Of a stretch of DNA of 41,898 nucleotides, positions 1-10,574 are shown in pieces. The translations under genes and the position numbers were made by a program. Origin of the DNA: Chara braunii (taxonomy: Eukaryota; Streptophyta; Charophyceae; Charales; Characeae); contig BFEA01000237.1 of the NCBI GenBank assembly GCA_003427395.1, positions 450,602-492,499 on the forward strand. Reading direction: 5' to 3'. The notes below the pieces were generated by a model. That model was not told the origin of the DNA. It worked only from the letters and a program-made list of their open reading frames with translations, and did no database searches. How positions within the stretch are numbered: the stretch's first letter is position 1; every line of letters starts with the position of its first letter.

Positions 1-36
<36 letters not shown>
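1..36. repeat. (CA)n microsatellite at window edge
   Basis: Pure CA dinucleotide run that starts at the first base and probably continues outside the window. It is followed by A-rich sequence with no gene. Confidence 0.97.
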
Positions 37-37
<1 letters not shown>

Positions 38-302
38 CAAACATAAACAAAGAAAACAAAAAAAATGAAAAAACCATCAACCAAAAAAATCGGTGGGGAA
101 AGAAGACGTTGTTGAGCTCATTACAATTCGACTCTGCGAAATGGTGTGACAGTTGCAGAGTAAGTGAGAGTTTTACGGCACAAGTGACATATCATTACTT
201 TAGTGTTGTTTTAATTATATTTAAAAAAAATGTACCACGTGGTGAGACCATATGCCGTGACTTTACCCCCCATCCCCCTTGTCCTTTCCCCTCCCCATTC
301 CC

Positions 303-425
<123 letters not shown>

Positions 426-929
426 AGAAATGTGGGATTTCTACCCGCGCCGACTCCTGTCGACGTTTCTCGACCAGCCACGAGATCAGTAGCAGTCGCA
501 TACCTTCTGCTTCTAGGGCTACTAATTGCCTAGGCTCAAATCTCACATCAAACATAGGAACAAAAAATATCAATTTCTTGCTACGTTGGTCTGGATGGTC
601 CGTAATTAATTTGGCCATCAGTTCGTCGCCTACCCATCGAAACTGAAATTTATTTTAAATTGCCTTTCTATTCAAAGTGAATATTGATGACGAGATCAGT
701 TGTTCGGGCGCAACAATGTTGACAAGTGCCTGTATCATTCCTTCTGGGTCAGTAAATGAAACTATCCAGAGGTTATTGTGAATGTATGAGCAAAACAGGG
801 ACACATTCCTTACCTCGAGGTCTTGGATCTGACGTCTTCGTGGTGCGACTAGGGTTTTTTATCTTGTTGTCTTGGTACCTAGCGTGTCGACGACTGTGTT
901 CTGCGAGTTCTCTGATCCCCGAGGCGAAG

Positions 930-2438
930 CCTAGTCTTCATTCCTCTGAAGTGAAGATGTCGATGGATTGTCATCCAATCGCCTTTGCTTACCTAAAACA
1001 TTCGCCCTCGAGCGTGGAGTGGTTGTCTCTTGTCTGTTGATTGATGTTGATGCCCCAACTGGGGGTCGTTGCATTTGCTGGTGACTTCCCTGTTGTTGAG
1101 TATCTATCTTGACCGAAGAAGCTTGTTCGTTTCGTGACGGGTCGTTGCTCCTCCCTCCTGCTGATGACCAAGGTGCATACCTAGACCGTTGTATGGAGCA
1201 AAGGCTGAGGTAATATGTTGTTGAAGAGAGGGGTGCCACATCCACAGGTGTACTCCCATATTCATCGTCGGATCTCCTGCCAGCAATAATATTCCACTAG
1301 GGTAGGCATGCGACCCTCGAGGGAAGGCAGGGTTGTTGCGTGATGAGCTTCCCCGTAGGCGGAAGCCTTAAAGCGAGTTGGAGGTGGGAATGTGCATGCC
1401 TCCCATAGGGATCGGTTGTTGGCCTTGATTACCAAGGCCAGAGAATATCGATGGTAATCCCATCCCGATCGTGTGATCGCCTCCTCCTCCTTGATTGATG
1501 CCGACTCCCAGGGTTACCGACGCCACGCCTCCTCCTACCACTAAATCTCCGATCGAGTTTGCACTGTGGTTGCCAATTGGACAGAGAACCCCTTGATATT
1601 GGGGGCGACTTGTCACCTCTGACCTTGTTGCGAAGGCACTCCTTGGTCTTGCTGCCGGTTGCGTCTACATTCGACCTCGATATGAAAAAAGCCCTGCATC
1701 TATTACACCTAGGTGTTTCCGCCGAGGCCAGCTTGACTTCCAGGGCGTCCCCTTCACACGTATCTATCCAAATCCTATCCTTCATGTTGTCCCGCACGAC
1801 TAGATCTATCTCAAATTTAATATTTATTAAGGTCGGCTTCAATTTGTCTTGCTCTGCAGGGTGGGCACGAACAGTAGGTCCAATTGCTCGTACCACCTGT
1901 GCTTCCAGGTAAAATAATGCATCAAGTGGAACTTGGACTGCGATGATCCAAAAAGTCGAGTCGTCTTTTCGTTGTCTTTGTGCCTTGAGTTGAGCTTCGG
2001 TGAGCCACGACTTGAATTCAAAGACATAACGAGTTGGACCAATCATGATCTCATCTCGTCCTTTGATAATCATCCAGTTTGTAATTGCCATTCTCTTCAG
2101 CACATACGAGACTACGTTGGGGCTTTACATTTTGACTCTTCCTCACTGAAGGTGGAAGAGTCAAAGGAGCCTTCAATGACCTTCTCATCTTCAAAAAGTC
2201 TCACAATATCTTCGTTTACTTTTCTTGATCGAAATTTGTCGCCTTCACTAAAGATGATAGTAACTATATGCTCCTTTAGCCAGATAATCTTTACTTGGTC
2301 AATATGTTTATTCACCTTGAAACGAACTTCCCTCCCTTTGTCACTCATCTCTCCCGGATCAATATTTGTTAGCATGATCCTATCTTCGTAACAGCTTATC
2401 GCCAGTTCCACCTCCGCCATTACTGTTAGCATGATCAA
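930..2438 (-). pseudogene. gag/ORF1-like retroelement protein, frameshifted
   Basis: Minus-strand coding-like sequence in several frames: 2438-2112, 2103-1429, then 1616-1368 and 1245-931. The middle block (about 220 codons) contains a segment with DDSTFWIIAVQVPLD followed by a basic region and a CNRC motif with a later cysteine, which looks like a damaged zinc knuckle. The tail (1616-930) is rich in Gly, Gln and Met, like the disordered end of a gag protein. This order (folded domain, zinc knuckle, disordered tail) resembles the ORF1/gag of plant LINE or other retroelements. The family is not identified with certainty. The frame changes near 2105 and 1616 and internal stops show it is broken. 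No reverse transcriptase is seen next to it. Confidence 0.4.
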
Positions 2439-2489
2439 TATTTGTTAGCATGATCCCATCTTCGTAACAGCCTATCGCCAGTTCCACCT
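2357..2489. repeat. 76-bp-period tandem duplication
   Basis: The stretch beginning GATCAATATTTGTTAGCATG at 2357 is repeated at 2433 with few differences, each copy about 57 bp long. It lies at the upstream end of the gag-like pseudogene and duplicates part of its coding-like sequence. Confidence 0.85.
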
Positions 2490-2499
2490 TCACGAAGTT

Positions 2500-3149
2500 T
2501 TTTGTTGTCCTCTTCTATTTCGGGCGACATTACTGGGGGCGAGCAAGCCCCTCGATCCATTTTCACCTCCGCCACTACTATGGGTAGGGTGATTACCTAC
2601 CAATAACCTTGGTTGAGGTCTCTTGAGGATGTGAGCTCCAATATCATTCCCCCCAAGAGGCAAATATCTATCGCTCTCACCAGAGGTGAGCAGTTAGTGT
2701 CGGAGTACACGACAATCTAGTTCTAACGGAGGTCAAATGCGAAGGGAATCATCCACGGTAATTGACGCCTTAGCCCCCTCAGTTTGTAGGTTTTCCCATT
2801 GTCAACAGTTCTTTGTTTTATCTTAGTCAACATTAAAACCGGATGAATAGATCCAGAGACATGGGTCAAATCTCATAGACATGGAAGGGAGGGGTCGTAC
2901 CCGGGGCTTACGGCATGGGATGCCATAGCATCTTGGCTATGTCACGTTGTCAAAGCGACGCTATGTATATTCTTTGTCCTATCGAAGCACTATCACATCG
3001 GTAGTCGTTGTGACTGAACTCGTCGTCGTTACCGTACAGCGTACGTTAGGTTCGGGCGCCATAGTGTCAGTGGTAGCGCACCGGTCTGCCCCCCTTACCG
3101 TCCATTTCAGCAGAACCGCTATTGATCACAAACGGTTATCGGGTAACTG
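2500..3149. other. no gene recognised
   Basis: Mixed-composition sequence with no long or recognisable reading frame. It may be the upstream part of the gag-like element before it, but nothing specific supports that. Confidence 0.5.
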
Positions 3150-3580
3150 AAAATTCAGGATTGAAAATCAGGAATGAAAGTTTTGAAGTGAGAGTTTCGG
3201 GCAGTCTGAAAAATCCTGAATGGGCCTGAAGCGGTGAAAGGTTCGAAGACCCTGAAGACCACCTGTTTAGGCAGGCTACATCCTGAAGTGGTGAAGGGTG
3301 TCCTGAAGTGGTCAAGTGAGAGTTTTGGACAGTCTGAAAATCCTGAATGGTCCTGAAGTGGTGAAAGGTCCGAAGACCATGAAAACCACCCTTCACCACT
3401 TGAGGATGCAGCCTGCCTAAACAAGTGGTTTTCAGGGTCTTCAGAGCTTTCACCACTTCAGGACCATTCATGATTTTCTAACTTGAATGATCCTGAAGTG
3501 GTGAAAGGTCCGAAGACCCTGAAAACCACTTGTTTAAGCAGGCTGCATCCTGAAGTGGTGAAGAGTGTCCTGAAGTGGTG
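3150..3580. repeat. CCTGAAGTGGTGAA-type minisatellite with inverted segments
   Basis: The motif CCTGAAGTGGTGAA recurs many times, with longer units carrying GGTCCGAAGACC and CCACCTGTTTAGGCAGGCT. One part (about 3385-3470) is in the opposite orientation (ACCACTTCAGGACCATTCA), so the array contains an internal inversion and can fold back on itself. Reading frames across it are repeat translations. Confidence 0.9.
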
Positions 3581-3599
3581 ATAAAAAATACGACTGTTG

Positions 3600-5190
3600 T
3601 TAACCTTCTCTCCTATTGATTGGTCTGTTTAGAGCAAAAGAGGAAAATGTGTCAACCAACAAATTTGTGCCCTGCTTAACAATGCTGCGAGGGAAGCATG
3701 CCAGCACAAAGAAGTGTTGCAGGCCATGGCACACCACTCACCAGACAAATGTGCAAAATGAGAATAAATCTTACGCTAGAGCATAGAAAGATACGCTGCC
3801 GTAATTTTTATCTTTTGCACATTTGGCGAGTGACGCGGCGAGGCCTTGCCGACCTGAAGCAAGCGCGAGTATGACACCCCAAGATCAAGCTCGAACAAGA
3901 CACCCAAAGATGGTCCAAGGTTAACCATTCCGGGAGTAGTGTAGCAAGACCCATTATCGTGTCGTGATTGACAAAGTCCGAAGTTGCAGCCCGAACCTAC
4001 AAACAATTTGTAGGTATAATTTTCATGAAGGGTCTCCCTGCGGTACTTCCGTTTTACGAAGGGTCTCCCCGCTACTTCCAGACGATGACAAATGGTGGGC
4101 ACATGTTCAGGACGAAGGTGGCAAGATACATCGGTCAGTGCGAACGCATGTCGCCATCTTCTTTGTGGAGATGCACTGTCATTTTTCTTTTCAGTTCATG
4201 AATAGTGTGCTGAGATCCCGAATTGCAGCCAAAACTGCAGACAGTCGAGAAGACTGCATTTTTTATCCGGACCACTGCCCTTCGGTATGTCAATGGGACC
4301 ACAACCCTTCCTCTTTTCGTTTGTTTTTTTTTCCTTTCGTTTAACGCATTCAAGGTCATGACCTCACATTTCAACATGGGGATAACTATGCCACGAAAGC
4401 CAGGTTAGCATCGAGTAGGGGTAGTGCTCTGGTACCTGCGCCATTACGAGTTTCACCGTACATAGCATTGCTCGCTTGCGGAGCTCGGCGTCATGATGAG
4501 GAGCAAGACGGAGGAGTGGCACACTCCCCTTTGTGAGCGGAGGCTATGCCTCAATGCTTCTTCCTCGATGAGCAGTCCAAGTAAGGGTGGGTAGGGAAGG
4601 AAACGCCATTGTCATCTGTAGCAAACAGTCTAGTCGACAAACTTGGTTATGCCAACATAACTCGATGGTTTCCTACGCGCTCTACTTTCTAACACTAAAT
4701 AGTAAAAACCTACCAAGCTCTCATAAGCACTAAAGTTTTACCTCAGAGTTCATAAATCTAATTCCTCGAGTAGTAATGGTGTAATATTTTTCGAAGTAGA
4801 ACAAGCTGAGGACGCAAATATCATAAAGGAAGTATGAAGAGCGAAATTTGGTCAGGGAATGATGTGGGTAAATTATTCTTAAATTAAGGAATGCAGAGTA
4901 TGCAACAAGTTTGGAGGCAAGGAGAAACAAAAGTTTACTTATTAAGTTACTACCAATGCTCTATTGCAGAAAACATAATTTTATTTAAGAGCTTTGCACA
5001 ACCCCGTCAGTCACGTAAGGTAAGCGTGAACCTCCAATGAGGTCGAACCAGTTTGTGGTTGATCCTCAAGATTTCAATTTAGTTTTCATTATTTGTCACG
5101 ACACTCCAGACTCCGCTTGAAACCACGGTAATTTCCTTATGTTATATTCGTCAATTTGGATAAGATTCTATGAATCGCAAATCAATCTTC
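3600..5190. other. no gene recognised
   Basis: AT-moderate sequence with only short overlapping reading frames of no recognisable family. No strong repeat was seen. Confidence 0.5.
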
Positions 5191-5199
5191 CCTGAGACG

Positions 5200-5275
5200 C
5201 GCTTCAGATTCAAACCCAGTACCTTATGGGAGAAAGTCAAATGCTTTATCCTACTGGGCTAACTCCTATTATGGG
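5200..5275 (-). mobile_element. possible tRNA-derived SINE head
   Basis: On the minus strand, TAGCCCAGTAGG (5250-5261) fits the pol III box A consensus. About 35 bases further on, GGGTTTGAATCT (5206-5217) fits box B. The intervening bases do not fold into a proper tRNA (D and anticodon stems are poor), so this is not a functional tRNA gene. Adjacent bases form short inverted repeats (AACTCC...GGAGTT). It is a different sequence from the SINE pair in TPLATE intron 1. Confidence 0.4.
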
Positions 5276-5289
5276 AGTTAGCATCGCAA

Positions 5290-8200
5290 CACTTTTAGCT
5301 AAAGAAGTGTTGCCATAATAAGTCCTCTCCCATGGCACAACAGACTCAACCTGACTCGCCACTCACCACCAGGTCATAGCTCAGACGCGTGCCCAGCCCA
5401 GCATGCCAGAATACCCGGACCCTAGGCCCCCAACATGACCGCCACTCGGACCAAACCTATGCAAAAAGCGCAAAAATTAGGGTCCAACTCTCCAAGGTCA
5501 CGACCGCAACCCGTTGCGGCTCTTTGTTTTCGTTGTTTAGATATGGAATCGCGCGGCTTCGCAGCCTGCCTCTGCGGCCTTGCCCAATGCGATGAGTGGT
5601 TGACTACAACATCGACAATCATCTCTGCGGGCTTTGGTCATATCCGAATAAACTTTGACAAAACCTTTATCCCATAAAGTCAAACCTTTCAAATAAAATT
5701 TTACTAACTGTCGGACAACGCCCGACATTGAAAACACAAGGTAGATACCCTTGTCAGGGTTTCTGCCACGATACCGTTACATCGGTAGAGGGGCATATGG
5801 TGAAAGTAGAGCTTTGATGATGGAAATGGACGTTGAAAGGTGAGAGTAGAGGAGGAGGGAAGTAATGGAGATGAAGAGGGAGGAGGAAAGGTGGGAGAGG
5901 GAGCAGGTAGAGAAAAACAAGCAAGTGGAGGAGGAAAGGTGTCAGGAGGAGGAGGAGGGTGTATCACATGGAAGCATCTTACCGTAGCGGTTATGGCAAG
6001 CAGGACGGGCAGTGCCCAGAAAGGGCAGTGTGGGCAACACAGGACGAGGGAAAGGCGGACGACAACTGACAAGGAACAGAGACGCAAACCCAACCCTTTC
6101 ACAATTTGAATTCGGACAGCGCCAAGTTGGAGAGGTGTGAAGGAAGAGGATGCAGCGCATGGCGACGAAGGACGACAGGGAGCTGCGGTGAGCGGGGCTC
6201 GAAGGACTGTGGCGCATGGCGATGAAGGGCGGGAGGTGGGCAGGGCGTGTGATGAGTGGTGATCGTCATCAGCTGCGGGGCACTCGTAAGGGCTCTCTTC
6301 TTGAAGACACGGGGATAAAGCAAAATTTCGAAAGGGGCAATGAATTGGTGTTGGTGATAAGGTCTTCTCTCCTCTTTTCTTCAACAGGTAGGTAAGTGGA
6401 TATGCACGGATGGTTGAACCCCCTGTAACGCCTTGCTAATGGGCTTAGTAAGGTGGAGCCACACTGTTTTTCTGGTTTCCTTTTGGGAAACGGAAGACGG
6501 CCGTCAAAGTCTTCGGTGCTAGCGTTGCTCAGAGCCTAGGTGCTGGCAATGGGAGGCGGTTTTCCTCCCCTGAAGATGTTGGGGTAGGGTTTGAGGGAGT
6601 TGTGGTAAGATGGTGGTTGTTCATGGAAAATAGAGAGGGATTATCTTTTGGATTGTTGCTCTTATATGCTTATGGTTGTGAGGAATAATTGAATGTGTTT
6701 GTCTGTGTTGATGATAATACTCGGCGGTGATTCTTTACAGATAGGATTTTCCTTCTTATGTTCTGAAAAATTCGAATAAAAATCTGAAATACTTTCTGTA
6801 GATTTTTTTGTCGGATAGATCAATTGGAAATTTGCATGTATTGGTTGATAGTGCCAACTAGGGTAGCTGGTGGTATTTCCCAATTATATTTTGCATGTCT
6901 GTTAAATTCCAAAAAATCTTGGTCTGTATTCCTTTCATATTCAATTGATTGTCGATTTGTTTTTCTTACTTAGTAATTTCCTGATTTATGGTCTGAGCGG
7001 TTTCTTGAACCTTGGGTTATGGAATTAGCGTTGAAAGTCCTTTGGACATCAGAATCAATTTTTAATTTGTCTCCCTATTTGGAATTTCAAAACTTATCAT
7101 CCGGATTTGGCGTTAATTTCATGACGATGGATTTTCTGAGTTTGATGCTAATTAGTTCTTACTTAGTTATTAGTCTTAGCATTTTCTCTATTTCCTAATC
7201 ATATCTGTAATGCGATGGATCTTTTGATTTTGATGCCATTTAGTTTTTCCTAGTAATCAGTCCCAGCAACAGAGGTCTCAATCTGTTGTGGAATTTTTAG
7301 TTTTTGTCTGTTTTGGGGGTATGGAAATCTTGAGGCTCAATATGAGCTTTGTAGGGCTTTATGGGCTCACAAATATTGATCGGGGTTATTTCCTCAGGAT
7401 TGGAGCTCTTCCCTGCGAGGGCTACATAAGGTGGGAGGTGTTGTCCTTGAGAGGGTAGGGGCGATACTGTGGGATTGTCCTTTTCTGGGCCGTGCTGATT
7501 TTCGGGTAGTATAGCGGTTGGGGAGAGTGGACAAGGGGTGCTGAATTCAGCAAGATGAGCGGTAGAGAGGGCTGTTTCATTAGGAGGGGGTGGGACAGGA
7601 GGAAAGGGGGAACTCTAGCTCTGCGGGAGCATACTCTAGGGGGAAGTGTATGTTGTTGAGGGAGCTAGAATGACCGTTTAGGGGGCTGTTCTAAACTGGG
7701 GTCGGTGTGGTGAGGGGGCACCTTTCGACGGAGGCAGTGTAAGGACAGAGGTATATTTTTTTTTAGGGAGGAGTAACCTCGGGAATTTTTTGTGAGTCTT
7801 CATGAATATTTGAGCTTCGACTAGACACTGAAACCGCCACAGGATGAGGGGTATTTTTCCCTTCCTTCCTCTCGTTTTGTGGGGGTAGAAGCGGGAGGGG
7901 TTAGAACCGGAGGATGAAATCTTGTCACGAGGCTCTCAATAGAGGAAAAACTGTTAGGCAAGTAGGTCAGAAGAACGAAGTTGGGACGACGCAGGGCGGT
8001 GCGGGGGAGTTTGAGGCTTATGGAGTTATGCTGAGGGTGGAAAGCATAACCAGATCATTCGACGTAGCGGGTGCCGGGGTATTAACCTTGTAACCTATGT
8101 TAGGGGCTTGCCGCTATGGAAAGTGTCGAGGGAGGAAGGCACTTCCTGTCCGTCAGAACTAGGTTGATCAGTACTGGGGAAGGTTGCGGTGCCCTATTAC

Positions 8201-8340
8201 CCTAGCATGGAAGGGGGTATGAGATCAAGTGTGTTATGGCACAAGGACTGAAAACCTGGACAAACTTTTCGTCTGTTGAGGGGGGAATTTTGGATAGGAG
8301 GTTGTTTAGTTTTGACCCCCCATTTATATAGTTCTCCAAG
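5290..8340. other. no gene recognised; GA-rich stretch and degenerate repeats
   Basis: The plus strand from about 5830 to 5970 is strongly purine-rich (GGAGGA-type). The long minus-strand frame over it (6384-5704) is Pro/Ser low complexity and not convincing as a gene. At about 7124 and 7212, two roughly 33-bp stretches starting CGATGGAT are similar. From 6650 to 7300 the sequence is T-rich. No motif of any protein family was found. Confidence 0.5.
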
Positions 8341-8580
8341 TGTGTTCATAAGGCGTGTTTTTAGTCAGTTTCTCACCAGGGGTACCTCTGGGCATGTCTG
8401 TCTTTCATCCTGAAATAATTACCTGCAAGGGGAAACAAAACATAAAACTAATAGCAAAACAAGGGGTTCTTGTTGACATAATTTTAAAGAGAAATGAGCA
8501 GCTCCAAAAAACTTTTTCAAATTTACAAAAAGATCTTACTTGAAATTGGAGAAGTCATGGGGCACCACCCCCCATGCACC
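8341..8580 (+). repeat. direct repeat R1 (240 bp), left copy
   Basis: Matches 9208-9447 at about 93% by eye over exactly 240 bp, with no indels noticed. Both copies keep a 62-codon frame ending at the same TGA (this one 8355-8543). About ten residues differ, so most nucleotide changes alter amino acids and selection on a protein is doubtful. The pair flanks a dispersed repeat and the right copy stands just before the recombinase reading frame. This makes them candidates for the split direct repeats of a DIRS/Kangaroo-type element. Confidence 0.9.
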
Positions 8581-8640
8581 GAGGGAACGGGGGGGCGAGC
8601 CAGGATTTTTGCGTGGTGAGTCACGAACCTTTGAAGATCT

Positions 8641-9207
8641 CCACCCTTCGATGAACTGCGTGCAGGTACAGAGGACGGAGCGCCGCCACAGATGCAGACG
8701 ATGGGAAAACAACAGCGTAGGTAAAAATTACCCAGCCCCTGGGTCTGGATCTATAAAAATAGCCAGGCTGATGTCGTCTAGAGGATTCAGCCCTCTAGGT
8801 GTAGAGGTCCTTCCCTATGGTAACTCTGCCGATAAGGCCCGATACTGGCCTACCCTATATGGGTCTGGTCTTGCTGCTTCAGATGCTGGAAGAGGACCTC
8901 ATAGGGGCCCCGAAAATAGCCCAAGTGATTTCGGGGTCCTTCATCAAGATACAACGAAGCTTCCCGCGGAAATGAGGCTTCCTTATGCATCTGGGCCAGA
9001 AGGAAGCCCTTGTGCGGAGCGAGAGGATTATGCATCCCCAACAGGCTTAGTAGTCAATCCCGCGTAAGTGTCAACCTCAACCGTCTACCCTAGGTCCGAA
9101 CCTGTCGCTGTCAGCCTGTAAATCCGGATTACTTAGCGTAAGGTCAGTAATTCAACGCTAAGGTCAGTAATTTAACCAATGAGGCGGGCGAAGCCACGCC
9201 TTCTATG
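8641..9207 (+). repeat. dispersed repeat D, copy 1 (567 bp)
   Basis: Starts CCACCCTTCGATGAACTGCG and ends GCCACGCCTTCTATG. A second copy lies at 22377-22904 with the same two ends and high similarity. Copy 1 has a roughly 20-base insertion near 8820-8845 and a duplicated AAGGTCAGTAATT segment near 9140-9170. Its right edge abuts direct repeat R2 exactly. No terminal inverted repeats or protein motif were recognised. The reading frame across it (8540-9067) is not recognised. Confidence 0.85.
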
Positions 9208-9447
9208 TGTGTTCATAAGGCGTGTTTTCAGTCAGTTTCTCATCAGGGGTACGTCTGGGCAGGTTTGTCTTTCATCCTGAAATAATTACCTGCAAGGGAA
9301 AACAGAACAGCAAACTGATAGCAAAACAAGGGGTTCTTGCTGACATAATTTTAAACAGAAATGAGCAGCTCCAAAAAACTCTTTCAAATTTACAAGGAGA
9401 TCTTACTTGAAATTGGAGAAGTCCTGGGGCACCACCCACCATGCACC
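9208..9447 (+). repeat. direct repeat R2 (240 bp), right copy
   Basis: Partner of 8341-8580. It begins immediately after dispersed repeat D and ends about 60 bp before the tyrosine-recombinase coding region. The 62-codon frame here is 9222-9410. Confidence 0.9.
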
Positions 9448-9504
9448 TCCTACACCCAAGCCAATTTCCCCACCTTCATACACCAACTCAGATTTGTCTG
9501 ATTT

Positions 9505-10574
9505 GTGTGCAGGAGATGGTGGTTAACTCCACTGCTCAATGTTAATCAAGAGTTTGACGAAACAAGGGATGTAAGGATCGAAGGTTCATATGTAGAAGGA
9601 TTGATTGACTCTGTTGAGTTGATTGCGCAACATAGTTTACCCAAAAACGGAGAGAAGGAGAGTAGGCGGATGATGCAGTCCCTGAATATTTGGTTGGAGA
9701 GGAACAACGTGGGAAGAGATGTTGGGAGCTGCTTAGACCTGGATGTGATTGCCTTCATGCAAAGTCAATGGATTCCTGAGCTAAAACAGCGTTGTCGTAC
9801 CTATGACAAGGAAGAACGCCCTTTCCCTCTTGCAGTTCCATAGAGTCCAGTCTTAGTTGCTTGAACCGGTGTTTTCAAATACTGGGACGAGAGGGTGCTT
9901 AGAATCCGTGCAACAGTAGCAAAGTGCGTGATTATCGTCGTGCCTATCGGAAGTATGCCTTGAAGATGGGCGTCTTTGAGCAGCAGGCTCCAGCTATGAC
10001 TGCCGAGAAGATGCAAAAGTTACATCTTAGTATCCGTGAGAGTTTAAAGAGTCGGAGTGGTTATCGGTATGTTGAGTTATTACGGGATTTATGCATTATG
10101 ACGTATCTCTGGGAGAGTTGGCAGAGGGGAGGGGAAGGGTTGCGTTTGAGAGGGAAGGAAGTGGCTGAGGAGACAATTATTGTTCAACCCGGATATGCTA
10201 AGATTCTAAGGAGGGGGCTACAAAGGGTAATAAGACTGCAGGAGCCTCGAGGTTACGGTACTACCTTCCTAGAGCTGATGGAAAAAATGCGGGTTTGCTA
10301 TAGCCAGTTAGAACCGCCTATCGATCTGAGGGATGGGGGCCCTCTTTTCCGTAGCACACGCACCAAGGGAGAGTTGAGTCTTAGTGCTTTTAACAAACGG
10401 TTGAAAGAAAGGATGAAGTTTATTGGGATTTATGCTGGTGAGAGTAGTCACAGCTTCCTAGTTGGCAGAGTGTGAGCTAACATCCAGGCGGGGTGGAGTC
10501 TTGAGAAAATGCTCAGCCAGGGAACCTGGAAGCAGTTCTCTTCCTTCATGCACTATGGCTACGGCTGCTACTAG
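9505..10574 (+). pseudogene. tyrosine recombinase of a DIRS/Kangaroo-like retrotransposon, inactivated
   Basis: The first part (9505-9843) ends in a frameshifted stretch; the frame is recovered with NPCNSSKVRDYRRAYRKYAL around 9908-9960. The catalytic half (9924-10475) has the box I arginine in LWESWQRGGE, typical of the DIRS/Crypton recombinase family, and the box II context GESSHSF. There the expected arginine of HxxR is leucine (CTA, one change from CGA), so the active site is lost. A TGA at 10473 interrupts the frame. Beyond it the same frame continues through QGTWKQFSSFMHYG, which carries the likely nucleophile tyrosine, and stops at TAG 10572-10574. In the family this enzyme integrates a circular DNA copy. 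The RT-RNase H of the same element is on the opposite strand and its stop overlaps this one. Confidence 0.8.

Noticed and set aside
5704-6384. 226-codon minus-strand frame
   Set aside because: Pro/Ser/Leu low complexity opposite a GA-rich strand; no family motif and no support from surrounding sequence.
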